Both the position numbers and the translations under genes were made by a program. A stretch of DNA of 64,000 bases. Origin: Planctomycetota bacterium (GTDB lineage: Bacteria > Planctomycetota > Phycisphaerae > Phycisphaerales > Zrk34). How positions within the stretch are numbered: position 1 is the first letter of the stretch; each line of letters begins with the position of its first letter. The DNA lies in NCBI GenBank assembly GCA_016125255.1, contig WGMD01000012.1, positions 1 to 64,000 on the forward strand, given 5' to 3'. Shown here in pieces: positions 20,601-27,156 of the stretch. Below the pieces are notes generated by a model. It saw only the letters and a program-made list of their open reading frames with translations. It was not told the DNA's origin and did not search any database.

Positions 20601-21578
20601 GCCGGCGGATTCCTCAGCTCCTCCGCCTCCAGCAACTACACGCTGACGATGAACCTGGCGAACTCCGACGAACTGCTCGACGGTAACGCCGGCAATTCCA
20701 GCGCCGGCCTGCCCGACAATGAGCAGATCCTCTATCTCTCGCAGTTCATCGGCGAGCACAACAACAGTCTCGGCGCCAACGTGCCCAAGCAGCTTGTCTA
20801 CCTCAACTTCGTCGGCGGCCGCTCCGACAAGACCTCCGAAGGCGTCGTCAATCTCGATGCCCTGACCACCGATATCCTGGACCCGACCCTTGCCGGGTTC
20901 ACCAACGTGCTCATCAACGGCGGCACCGTCAATGGCCAGAACGTCAACGGCATCATCGACAACGTCCTGTCCATCTACCGCATGAACCCCGCCGATCACC
21001 CGCTCGGCACCCTGACCGTGCAGAACATCGGCGCCAACATCGCCGCGTTCACCAACGCCTCCAGCGGCCTGTACTTCACCACCATCGACCCCGCCAGTCT
21101 CGGCTTCGACGGCGAGTTCACCACCGTCTTCATCGGCGACACCCATGGCGCCAACGCCGGTCTCCTCGGCATCGCCTCCACCGTCGACTTCGGCAACAAC
21201 TCCAAGAACGACGAGGCGATCATCTACGCCGACTCCTTCGCCGGACTCAGCTCCAACACCAACCTCGTCGGCAAGCTCAACGAATACTCCACGACGCTCG
21301 CCAACGTCATCGCCCACGAACTCGGTCACACCCTCGGTCTCAACCACCACCCGACCACGTTCATGGACAACCCCCTCTTCGCCGACGACCCGGACAACGA
21401 TCCGTTCACGGCCAACGACGCCAACACCGGCCTCTCGCTCATGGCCTACAACTCCACCGCCTCCGAACTCGTCCAGCTCCTGCAGCTCGGCACGCAGAAC
21501 CTCACCACCAACGAGTTCCCCATCGGTCAGTCCGACACGATGGACCTCATCCTCAAGTGGCTCGGCTCGGGTATCTGA
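2658..21578 (+). CDS. Giant LEPR-motif surface protein with two M10-like metallopeptidase domains
   Basis: A 6306-residue protein. ATG 2658 is chosen because AGGGAGG lies 5 nt before it; the next in-frame start upstream lacks this. The Arg-rich N-terminus leads into LESLEPRILL, the planctomycete export-associated LEPR motif. About residues 1037-1200 form a matrixin-like zinc peptidase: HELGHALGLGH at 1142, Met-turn IMNP, then DDVDGIQALYG. Residues 1310-1390 look like a DUF4394-type propeller segment, 1897-2040 a pre-peptidase C-terminal (PPC) domain, and much of about 2060-4000 is beta-repeat sequence (GDL.., GGDF..). Residues 4234-4841 hold four flagellin-hook IN-like repeats. A second zinc motif, HELGHTLGLNH at 6220, with a later SLMAYN Met-turn, ends the protein. 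It is probably a secreted or cell-wall adhesin/peptidase. Asp, Asn, Gly and Thr are very abundant. The frame shows no internal break. Confidence 0.9.
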   Translation: MANRQKRRSRSERRAIRNRMRARLAARRRLQLESLEPRILLTTLFGGEVFEYISANPTNPAAGQATVRVTVEGDNSVVEVVAVDIDDNNQALLGDLPGNITASDIRNGATILGGAGGAQGVQLIGQTPINEPTTAPGDIGLNNGADINFQALASAPEVENGITYGFNIGDVTVNGNDRTVVQLADLSTTNGGATVDAVFHQGTLGEDIVGAIDNTNTPGVTLNNVQASAIDPTTGLMYVINNEGGQAVLYQLNRSSGAIIQSFGPLTNTTTGRALTGASVEAMAFRADGTLFFITRDYDGNGNADASGLASGPDPDGAGPLTAPTSNQDVALVNLGLATAPGFDANFTNAEAQSITTGGFEITTRVTGMAFHPTNGQLFATSLILDDQDAPTGTNLLRMTVGAGATVAATNVGTIDAGGDVIIQAVAFTTTYNINTGAETPILVGIDHSQADTNGVTQARMVLIATGAPGNSSLLSEAGAIETVSGLSSFTEPGQTRPLLYAISDNGANLIRGSAVVLPMDGEMGTTAMRAITAADFHPIVGSANDGLLFFIGQDGDSSIDRLWSVDVTLGNRSAIQNSLRMVGNFGENANNARNITAMVFDQTSDTTARLIVYDAANQVLSLIDNLNATATADFNDDSDADTAIRPIYRNQSFGTRITGLAVLETPDANGEAAPEEFVIAIDNNGANSNLIRIRLEDQVDRGGVDKDDTNVYILGPLPDPTDNAGARRGANLQDLTWNPVLANPFTGEQGVLLATDASDDSLLYIDSRARFPTADSFLIYVSQGDANTVITVSVIEDADNQVFADPDGQREALPFGGGPSTPTSFRVANAQSGQLVLVTGNAETGGALLGARTEDLNVVGAGAGADDRIPILLGDLQTVGVQQQVTVGVIPSLFDMLPNDPDNEFNPGVLVTESLLKFVSAASGLSAKVMGANLDNIREMTVTRDGSGIFVVNEPTALQRQQAAAAAAVNNPIVGNIGTLPTPDVSANVGMLIDAMDLDPNAFSAQVAWPFQMAPGDPFTLTYSYSNLLDGGLAGGLTATQIRAAIEEGLALWAQFVPINFVEVPDVGPLPDDADTPYTAGALPLLRIGHHFIDGASGANVLAHAFFPDPLNPTQSGLAGDLHFDDGNTWDYTQLLEVFVHELGHALGLGHSTTVSNRVGDPGPAGPPIMNPFLQDLYNGPGSAFLFQDDVDGIQALYGAGVGSVTPLASGAAASGNGATLATLGATGSAIATVSITDARTGDPLFDIQGLDMADVDFDGQPNFGRTIGTSGEDMFAILDVDDPIPQDDLGNVAGGLNIVAVTVQPGGTTYAINSNGGEFELYKITRSLRDGTVTGATLIGSITDFNGVPITDVNSIETNPNTGLLFIVGTDADGDQALFTVLPQAVELDQSETPPTIGDGDDEVLATPVAKLNGGGVTDSVTGLSFTLTGTTLFGAQTVGGVSHLITIDTANGNVTDLGEIDVDSDGDLVGDQTVVVAGLDFNSETGSLLAIDRGGSSGGGRIIKIIVADPTVSRQYTDPGTVDATLGGYSADTHGFMFSIDNASGDLLRSLQDLPTLGTIDPTSGSFFIIGVIPGVDHVDAMAFSPGEGATPGQQGLYIAADGQLFEVNYTLVTPSSITVDSLTTIGQTIDPATFRTVTIDSMDFDRAGNLFGHDAALGRLVDIDITSGFVGTQTATTQGSLRPTVGAIAFDFANDRFLASDNAFSKVQLANEANVTESAALMEIIGTHSNSAKPQDIGSLLYAGAVTGVVNISGSVDTFYAGWLLTGNTAGDLEFTVSSTGPSLPANFTVAGDLRNLLTTGSIGTLTNNSAAPTYMTGFDLQVNGRVGQIRSLADLIGQFNIVNDPGSNSLTAQTLLQTELEARNQRLDGTISEGDIFNDGFIDNFNNSFLNDTFDTAQRLGTIRNGVLGQQDVVAVQGTLRNGDPDFTTIDPFDDVIDYYSVALMAGQTVTVQLTTLGLLPLNIGVFDPDGRLVYTDYDNLNPDLVQNQAFQFTADRPGEWRFAIAFPGDVNFNGIEDGDEVQTRISIDDPYLLTILGAGEMGLGGLVVDGNFYNHPSVDNVTVLRGDFGGLSVGGNYFNELVNGLTGDVSNSITVGLGNLRSVEAGEIGSGTNTFGLGPIIDVPNGSVGMVRSLGSHLDLGGLGQRAVGGFAGITTGGNIQVIDGPNANIDVFLVASGGLGVLRGSSMTPPALPFIALNADRTGNDGILDLMDFAGNIFAPNLSTGPGGNVRYARVGGSIAENPLFGGGQAITMHSAGAPVFITDDGGALLSIRPTVNGLTTNTDGSAVTANLDIVGFGVSGSGGIVITSITSSGGLDLTVNAQATRGSAEVGVINVNGAGTAVSLGADGTPVYPTPAAGATQNDLIVDLNAGATGGAIDVLQIVGGNFARIFNHTTGELINVNASSIGDLRSFGEIGLARTHFGGDLIANAVINNTFPFNQQTTGIVVTGSVVNIGSAMGIGNLMIGGSVASINPNGDVTGSDPVTADTVGVFEGINAPIVIGGDLKGLSIGEGVLPSGTGDLARAGVFVGGTIERISNFNNRAGSDIRGDIMAGDRIGRIDLTNASIVNADILVDSDFSHSREFVNTLTLLFGDDTVEDPIFEIGSINITGNGGMIGAFIAGSDIGDINVRSGFGILNSLFVSQDDGVIRNTTVDGLGLINVTFLGGTNQGNITATGTGATLNVQNFNESVRQSETLTFDPFSGQTLNGLYDLHAALGTTSTNPAIDGVTTAGQINTVTAAGSRDLGTVRGFNITDSSFDFANSIAAIITLDDISGSEFTTGRLGQFVPRGDLIGTSLTLTGLGGSLAIRGDFDANSSINISGPNARLISLAVLGDFAGTFTSGGYISSVYIAGDLTGSFTITGHNAFGFSMGAFRLDGSMFNNSFLVNGNVSSMFIAGSLGDPTNALIEDTLTINGNLGSLVVGGSGLRTLDGAALAMDVMIQGDLNSLVVFGKVSSTGSVTVRGNLRSAQFIADTETGNAADPAPTLTLGDLTDGVNNVFDARALAQVDAQTLFAVNFDAINGNFELRRINLLPNGQIDPANAFTDLGTINSGGLNGAGVDILQIAALEFDAANNRLLLVGTTGVNLELFSIDLSNPAMAIASVGTLMLNAAPIAAGGNLNVNALAIDDRNTPTVANGDILYGILHDSAGSPAPTDTLITIVMNGAGLGNATSVGTVLQGGIDTDIIGMDFITQNGVKRLVALHDDTTITDDAQLLVIDTRNGVATAITDPGAVDENLHGFTGFNGHAVSINADPARGQDQLWRSNHSVVDGSIIVGGDLFNVVAVNGDLNARISAGRNINNVTVSRGSLGPDSVISSTLGNITRVAVVGGDLQGDLFARNGQITSVVISGGDFMGNLAAKSLGVFNVTGSIRANSSFDIARDVRVMNVGGDWETGTSITAGSVTSFVSGGDFMGTLVFGYDTRPANVLVRGNFTGTAVIDNDAVFTVLGNFGLDGTATVVPGASLIVSGDLLAFRSALFEGDLIAAGTLRSAFMTGITNSVITAGFDIFSLRSTGTIANSLIQAGVSPGEDLTFGTGDPGEGNRMGMINSLVGTNFNNSIAAAGGLINVFMMTAGMNGSTVLSGFSVGTGGVAMALADATPLGSATEINAIRGNATRRLMNGNINNGIFGTMAGGSVVAAGVDPGAFDTMLMTGGDFTTPSVFSSVTGGASMIRSLRATGAGNVFTDAGVLSDGASAFGVTVNAPVTYGDAQIAPGGLEALIGTATNGSPVTFTGASGNTTTIILTGPGSVEVRDGNGADDVIDSLVLRGTTAGSSLIISTRDGTGALAPNANSVGRIIGDDDAALARLTMDLALAGHADPFDFWIDGGVRILSVGNMPINDASWNGRIGSDVASMTIGSQGPGTWRIGGTVSSLTIADSGAGSTGFSLLQQLGTLPAGLSATVTNQATDSTGSHFVFDAAAGLVQVTIPVGPGAITVPGAAQIVSDIFNGQRLSIDSMDFDAMDQLIGITQTVSRTPTVALGTLSPNRVSISALAVAPSLQANGTTIDRIFGINTTTNAAGQSIAQLVEFNPTTGGMTVIGTIRDLAGNQFGGHVLQIASDDSGQLYALIDDRDGTGTTFTTANGVALARLGKIADSNGNVQLSSPDPTTPFKPPAFLDDDAVTVGVQAVTDDFVGMAIDSTGQVYAARRTLGGDTIVLLGTTADANNAVTVTTLGTVAAGATPISLVGIGFDENDNLIGYNNDGTGAEMLLLGSVGGSATLASLGINITGNDIALTDIAGTNITVDLTGAVTINDALNAINSAAAAAGSNLRAQFDPTDNSRLLLTDSPVHPVTGANGAGVGANAATRLGLVGIDGLTAADHTNDLVLHGSALAGGTVTGATLLSTFGVAKTGNDLKLTDTQGIVITVDLTAATTVQDALDAINTAAGLAGSNLVASIDADGRRLDLTDQVVNPITVTDGGGGGANAATLLGIVGVDGATAADTTADQMFHGASIATIGVGNATLLTAASALPSKFEAFAMGRSGAIYRSYAVDTDFGSNAATALGLAGVDGKTADDMTKDLDLHGAAISGALLGTDTLASLGVKTLGTDLVIKDTAGRSFSVSLIGAVTVQDAIDAINNAASAAGSNITVAIDPDGMRLTLTDVASTTPTLAITVTDGTDGHGQLFVNASATTPLSTPLVPQNILGGDLGGTLNLKGIAIASAFGTTDQYYAVALDDKGTATKTDDTYSLLRIVRDPVTGAISSVSPTFGPTIVTNGTGGGANAAAKLGLLGTDGATTTDNSADLVFHGTAIGAVSNATLLSTLGVTTTINDLKITDINGVTFSVSLTGATTLGDAITKINTAAMTAGSSLTAQIDADGFRLDLVNVAPATAKVITDSRLPGPNAVRDINAFAANGNLIYVVGTRGNAATQELYLLNKTTGAASSLGQLKIGGVAVTDSVVNLAFDSGGNLFATLAKSTGQQLVKINPLNGTTTVVGNIIVDGNPANIVDFAFNASNQLIGYEADPTAGDGAPSRVVKINTTNPAASVALTAFGSLDRNLRGLAIDDNGTSFSFFSDGRVNDQLWTTPDPSVASVFGIIDPLTGQYSQMRSLAQDFNGTALTSRIASMTVDTADSTTIIGDIFVLTADGRLFQYDSTQGGALVGSFGKVVNSTGATLTLTAIESDDAADDGTVNLIAVDARFNQLVRIRLSDTNGDMILDTVDFDGDGVRDAGIDIALTTADTDGDGVADVASSTTVRAFKLTEAGAVSAAHLLDLDVDPTGGNGIMAVIDTPTVGAADSIASFLDTSDTALGGIIANGFRSVRITDPVGNGYSGRLISEGNSPMNVLVMGNYSGSVVTQGSIGAFTVLNGNFAGTVSARDNITRVAIVNGSVLAGGVVHTSGMLTAMTMSGRDLTFAGAIDAAAASVISIQGDVKSAADILIAHDLNAFTVLGAFEGGAEFGSVRGAINVTGELGSGAWIKSDNDAGAVIVRGGTETGSKLLIGGATNLLMIGGTHRGMFASKGDVRSISLANLDSALVAVGMQNISTAVSGNMTSSVISYGVWVGDDGVYNTVDDRIFGGGTNVVSIRGSYVDSVVAAGVLPNLNEAAVDGTANLPLNTRAYTGYTNRPIDGAVTFVDAAEAGGVLSSIISRFIVAGQVSHTKAQTGVFGETAPFRESVIAAADGIGLVSGANSNRIARRVYGDPFGAPTVDQVLQINDSRFDIVFSEEINTSSFILSVDANDDNDINDPVDTIGTILIQYRDELDPSITHILDDGVQLTYSVSVDNNGQTHGVLHVIRDAGFSGFGGLTVTLSDNGATGPAIYDRSGGRSIFRSFNQGTISTGLEAAFGGTDPTSFDNDPFGTILDGNIDGVEGGRRVVNVFFDDAPDDFLTALDTEVTFDLASTGHDQQQVSNIFESATDIDIFHFVANAFQFFSVNYEGNSPAQMGVFVRDTQGTDDTSDDTFEAIARWESNAAFFGDGPTLFQAFELPPMEAAVNSAEDLLDGVADGLQTQNLDFFVVVTPAGGFLSSSASSNYTLTMNLANSDELLDGNAGNSSAGLPDNEQILYLSQFIGEHNNSLGANVPKQLVYLNFVGGRSDKTSEGVVNLDALTTDILDPTLAGFTNVLINGGTVNGQNVNGIIDNVLSIYRMNPADHPLGTLTVQNIGANIAAFTNASSGLYFTTIDPASLGFDGEFTTVFIGDTHGANAGLLGIASTVDFGNNSKNDEAIIYADSFAGLSSNTNLVGKLNEYSTTLANVIAHELGHTLGLNHHPTTFMDNPLFADDPDNDPFTANDANTGLSLMAYNSTASELVQLLQLGTQNLTTNEFPIGQSDTMDLILKWLGSGI

Positions 21579-21604
21579 GCCCGCCCGTCATGACCCACCC
21601 AAAA

Positions 21605-21635
21605 GGACGCTCCCCGCGGAGCGTCCTTTTTCTTT
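21605..21635 (+). terminator. Rho-independent terminator of the giant gene
   Basis: A perfect 9-bp stem (GGACGCTCC / GGAGCGTCC) with a CCGC loop is followed by TTTTTCTTT, 26 nt after the stop codon. The minus strand also reads a short T-run after the stem, so it may serve the convergent gene ending at 21700 too. Confidence 0.9.
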
Positions 21636-21699
21636 CGCTCAAGTTTCCAGAAGTGCCCGGTCGCGGAATGTGGCACAGCCGTCCCGGGCTGTGCGATCT

Positions 21700-23928
<2,229 letters not shown>

Positions 23929-23943
23929 GGTTCAATCGGAAAT

Positions 23944-25380
23944 TCAACGCAGGGCCTGCGCCGGGTGCATCATGGCGCGGAGCGACTGCTGGTAGATCTG
24001 CATGCACTTGTGCGCGGCCCCGTCCCATGTGAGCTGCCGCGCCTCGATGTCCGCGTGCTCGCGCATCGTCTGGCTGAGCGGCGGATGACGCAGCACGGCG
24101 ATGATCTTGTCGGCCATGTCGTCCACGTCCCAGAAGTCGACCTTCAGCGCGTGCTGAATGACCTCCGCCACGCCGGAGTTGCGGCTGATGATCACGGGCA
24201 CGTCGTGACGGATCGCCTCCAGCGGCGCGATGCCGAACGGTTCGGACACGCTGGGCATGACATAGACGTCGGCCATGCGGAAGACTTTCTCGACGTCCGC
24301 GCCGCGGAGGAAGCCGGTGAAGAGCACCTTGTGTCCGATGTCCATCTCGGCGGCCATGGCGATGACCTGCTGGGCCATGTCGCCCGAACCGGCCATGACG
24401 AACTTGACGTTGTCGATCTTGTCGAGGACTTTCTTGGCGGCCGCGACGAAATATTCGGGGCCTTTCTGCATGGTGATACGGCCGAGGAACAGGACGATGC
24501 GATCGGCTTTGCGGATGCCGGTGCGCGGGGGCAGGGCGGCGTCGGACTCGATGCCGTTGTAGACGACATGGACTTTGGAGGCCGGGACGCCGTAGCGGTG
24601 GATGCAGATGTTGCGGGTCAGGTAGGAGACGCAGACGACGGAGATCGCGCCGTGCATGCCGCGGCGTTCGATGTCGTAGATCTGCTGGTTGACGTGCTCG
24701 CCGGAGCGGTCGAATTCGGTGGAGTGGACATGCACGACGAGCGGCCGGCCGGACGCGCCGGCGACGGCGAGCGCGGCGGGGTAGGTCATCCAGTCATGCG
24801 CGTGAATGACGTCAAAATGCTCCGCGCGGGCGAGGCGCAGCGCCAGATGCGCGTAGCGCTGGGCTTCATCGACGACGTTGCCGGCGTAGTCGTTGCCGGC
24901 GGGGGGGCGATGATGGTGCGTCGGTTCGGGGAGCGCGGCGGCGATCCGTGCGATGGCGGCTTTGGCGCGGGGGGAGTAGGCGCCATGATCGAGTTCTTCG
25001 ATGTATTCGATGCGCCCGAAGCGCACGCGCTTGCGACGCGCGCCGGGCGAGGGCGGGGCGGCGGGATAGGGGCTTGCGATCGGCGAAGGGATCGCGCGGA
25101 ACTCGACGCCGGCGCGTTCGACCGCGCGGCGCAGGCGCTCGGCTTCGCTGATCGATTCGTCATCGTCGTCGCCGTCGTGTCCGATGTTCTTGAGCGGCGA
25201 GGCGGGGCTGACAAGCTTGACATGACCGGAGGCGGAGGCGGAGGCGGGGACGGGCTTGGGCAGGACGAAGACGACCTCGATGTTCTGCCGGCTCATGGCG
25301 CGCGTCAGGCCGTAGCAGGCGGTTCCGAGCCCACCGCTGATAAACGGCGGAAATTCCCAGCCGAGCATCAACACACGCAT
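23944..25380 (-). CDS. GT4-family glycosyltransferase
   Basis: A 478-residue GT-B glycosyltransferase. ATG 25380 (MRVLMLGWEFPPFISGGLG) is chosen because the Gly-rich loop binding the sugar nucleotide sits right at the N-terminus, as in glycogen-synthase-like GT4/GT5 enzymes; a longer in-frame start at 25416 adds 12 unlikely residues. The C-terminal donor-binding half has LFLGRITMQKGPEYF and a PSVSEPFGIAPLEAI motif with the usual E-x7-E spacing. An insertion of about 70 residues after the first strand (SISEAERLRRAVE..) has low similarity to typical members. It precedes the DUF255 gene by 15 nt. The acceptor is unknown; a polymer such as an alpha-glucan or exopolysaccharide is possible. Confidence 0.88.
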   Translation of the reverse strand: MRVLMLGWEFPPFISGGLGTACYGLTRAMSRQNIEVVFVLPKPVPASASASGHVKLVSPASPLKNIGHDGDDDDESISEAERLRRAVERAGVEFRAIPSPIASPYPAAPPSPGARRKRVRFGRIEYIEELDHGAYSPRAKAAIARIAAALPEPTHHHRPPAGNDYAGNVVDEAQRYAHLALRLARAEHFDVIHAHDWMTYPAALAVAGASGRPLVVHVHSTEFDRSGEHVNQQIYDIERRGMHGAISVVCVSYLTRNICIHRYGVPASKVHVVYNGIESDAALPPRTGIRKADRIVLFLGRITMQKGPEYFVAAAKKVLDKIDNVKFVMAGSGDMAQQVIAMAAEMDIGHKVLFTGFLRGADVEKVFRMADVYVMPSVSEPFGIAPLEAIRHDVPVIISRNSGVAEVIQHALKVDFWDVDDMADKIIAVLRHPPLSQTMREHADIEARQLTWDGAAHKCMQIYQQSLRAMMHPAQALR

Positions 25381-25454
25381 GAAATACACCTGATCGGGGG
25401 AGGGCGTCCGGGTCAAAACTCACTTTATCCGCGGGCTGCGGAATGGACAAGTGA

Positions 25455-25470
25455 TACAATCGCGGATATG
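25455..25470 (+). promoter_or_regulatory. -10 box directly before prmC start (leaderless candidate)
   Basis: TACAAT at 25455-25460 ends 7 nt before ATG 25468, so transcription would begin at or next to the start codon. No Shine-Dalgarno precedes the ATG. No convincing -35 box is seen at 16-18 nt. Confidence 0.5.
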
Positions 25471-26367
25471 TCGCAACGCAAGCATGCCGGCGAAGAGATG
25501 AACTGGACGACGCGCCGCCTGCTGGACTGGACGACGGCGTATCTCCAGAAAAAGCAGGTGGATTCGCCGCGCCTCTGCGCGGAGATGCTCATGGCCCACG
25601 TGCTGGAGATTCCGCGCATCCATCTGTACATGGACCTGGACCGCCCGGCGAGCCCCTTGGAGCGCGCGGCGTTCCGCGAGCTGGTCGAGAAGGCGGCGGC
25701 GCAGCATCCGGTGCAGTACCTGATGGGCTACGCCTATTTTTTCTCGATGATCTTCGAGGTGAACGAACACGTGCTGATTCCGCGGCCGTGCACGGAGATG
25801 CTCGTGGAGCATGTGATTCAACATGCGCGGCACGTGCCGGGGTTCGCCTCGCCGCAGATCGCCGACCTCGGGACCGGCAGCGGTTGCATCGCGGTGGCGC
25901 TGGCCAAGCACTTGCCCGCCGCGCGCATCGTCGCGGTCGACACGAGCGCGGCGGCGCTGGAGGTGGCCAAGCGCAACGCGGCGAAGCATGGCGTGAGCGA
26001 TCGGATCGATTTCGTGGAGGGCGATCTGTTCGAGGCGCTGGGCGGGCGGCGGTTTTCATACATTGTGTCCAATCCGCCGTACATCAGCGACGCGGAATGG
26101 GCGGAGGTGGAGGCGAATGTGAAGGATTACGAGCCGACGGGAGCGCTGCGGGCGGGGGCGGACGGATTGGAAGTGCTGCGCCGTCTGATCGCGGCGGCGG
26201 GGGGATACCTGGCGGAGCCGGGGCAACTGGTGGTCGAGATCGCCGCATCGCAGAAGGCGGCGGTAATCGCGTTGGTGAAGGGCGAGAAGGGACTCAGGGA
26301 GCCGCGCGTGATGGCGGATCATGAGGGGTTTGATCGGATGCTGCTGGCGGATGGTGATCAATCGTGA
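25468..26367 (+). CDS. prmC: Peptide chain release factor N5-glutamine methyltransferase
   Basis: A 299-residue class I SAM methyltransferase that methylates the GGQ glutamine of release factors. It has the N-terminal helical domain with QYLMGYAYF (typical QYLxGxxxF), then VLIPRPCTE where most homologues have RPETE, the SAM loop ADLGTGSGC (about 132-140) and the catalytic SNPPYIS (201-207). ATG 25468 follows a -10-like box; a second start, ATG 25498 (MNWTTRR), would give 289 residues and also fits the family length. The open frame extends far upstream of the start without stops, an effect of composition. It is divergent from the GT4 gene at 25380. Confidence 0.92.
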   Translation: MSQRKHAGEEMNWTTRRLLDWTTAYLQKKQVDSPRLCAEMLMAHVLEIPRIHLYMDLDRPASPLERAAFRELVEKAAAQHPVQYLMGYAYFFSMIFEVNEHVLIPRPCTEMLVEHVIQHARHVPGFASPQIADLGTGSGCIAVALAKHLPAARIVAVDTSAAALEVAKRNAAKHGVSDRIDFVEGDLFEALGGRRFSYIVSNPPYISDAEWAEVEANVKDYEPTGALRAGADGLEVLRRLIAAAGGYLAEPGQLVVEIAASQKAAVIALVKGEKGLREPRVMADHEGFDRMLLADGDQS

Positions 26368-26448
26368 TGTGGTGATGTGAAAGGCGATCCGGGGATTCGC
26401 TGCGCTCAGCCCTCGGCTTTGTAGAATTGTTACTTCACCACGTCACCA

Positions 26449-26480
26449 AATAAAAAGCCATCCGCGTTAACGGATGGCTT
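26449..26480 (-). terminator. Terminator of the small Cys protein gene
   Basis: A perfect 10-bp inverted repeat (AAGCCATCCG / CGGATGGCTT) with a 6-nt loop at 26455-26480. Read on the minus strand it is followed by TTTTTATTTGG, 26 nt after the stop codon at 26506. The 138-nt interval between prmC and this gene holds nothing else recognisable. Confidence 0.85.
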
Positions 26481-26505
26481 TGGATGTTCGTAGGACGGAT
26501 CGCGC

Positions 26506-26832
26506 TTAGCCCTTGATTTCGGTGGCGGCGATCATCTTCTTGCCGTCGTGCTCGGTGACTTCGCCGGTGACGGTGACGCCTTCCTTGGGGCCGTGGCAGA
26601 CGTTTTCATGGAAGTCCTTGGAGGTCGCATTGGGGACGAGGTAGTAGGTCACTTCCTTGTCGCCGTCCTTGACGATCAGCGCGTTCTGGCACTTGGACGC
26701 CTCCTTGAGCGCGCACTTGGCGCAGACCATCTTGCCGGTCAGCGTGACTTTCTCACCGGCTTGTGCTTGCGAGAAGGTGAGCAGACCCACGACCGCGAAC
26801 AACAGAGCCGTCTTGATCATCATCGCTTTCAT
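26506..26832 (-). CDS. Small exported cysteine protein (DUF6370-like)
   Basis: A 108-residue protein with a signal peptide (MKAMMIKTALLFAVVGLLTF, cleavage likely after AQA at 25). The mature part begins KVTLTGKMVCAKC: Cys 37, 40 and 48, plus Cys79-His80 in a HENVCHGPKEG segment, which together could bind a metal. The body alternates short beta strands (VTYYLVP, VTVTGEV) and resembles small OB-like proteins common in planctomycetes, which I associate with DUF6370. AAGGA lies about 9 nt before the start. It is a single gene with its own terminator. The function is not known; metal binding or redox protection is inference only. Confidence 0.75.
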   Translation of the reverse strand: MKAMMIKTALLFAVVGLLTFSQAQAGEKVTLTGKMVCAKCALKEASKCQNALIVKDGDKEVTYYLVPNATSKDFHENVCHGPKEGVTVTGEVTEHDGKKMIAATEIKG

Positions 26833-26939
26833 CAGAAAATCCTTTCAGAGAAATTGGATTGAACGCACCACACAGTTGACATCACGCTAGCGATCGCCGA
26901 TGGGAATGTCAATATGTTCGGGAAAAGGTTGCATTCTGC

Positions 26940-26955
26940 TATCATCCTGCACATG
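26940..26955 (+). promoter_or_regulatory. -10 box directly before the YheU-like gene (leaderless candidate)
   Basis: TATCAT at 26940-26945 ends 7 nt before ATG 26953. TTCGGG lies 17 nt upstream as a poor -35. No Shine-Dalgarno is present. Confidence 0.45.
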
Positions 26956-27153
26956 GCGTCGATCGAAATTCCTTATCAGAAACTCGCCCCGGCGACGCTT
27001 GAAGCGGTGCTCGAGGAGTATGTGACGCGGGACGGTACGGACGATCGGGACGCCGCCCATAAAATCCGGCAGGTCATGGCTCAACTCGAAAAGGGCGAAG
27101 CGGTCATCGTGTTCGACGACGAAAGTGGCACATGCCACGTCGTCCGAACATAA
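26953..27153 (+). CDS. YheU-like (UPF0270) small protein
   Basis: A 66-residue protein, MASIEIPYQKLAPATLEAV onward. It matches the short UPF0270/YheU family in length and pattern: IPxxxLxPxTLExxxEExVxRxGTD near the N-terminus, then a helix (HKIRQVMAQLEKGEAV) and a terminal strand (IVFDDESGTCHVV). The family is best known from gammaproteobacteria and has no assigned biochemical function. The start is chosen at the conserved beginning, just after a -10-like hexamer. The gene is convergent with the next one, with only 3 nt between the stop codons. Confidence 0.7.
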   Translation: MASIEIPYQKLAPATLEAVLEEYVTRDGTDDRDAAHKIRQVMAQLEKGEAVIVFDDESGTCHVVRT

Positions 27154-27156
27154 ACA

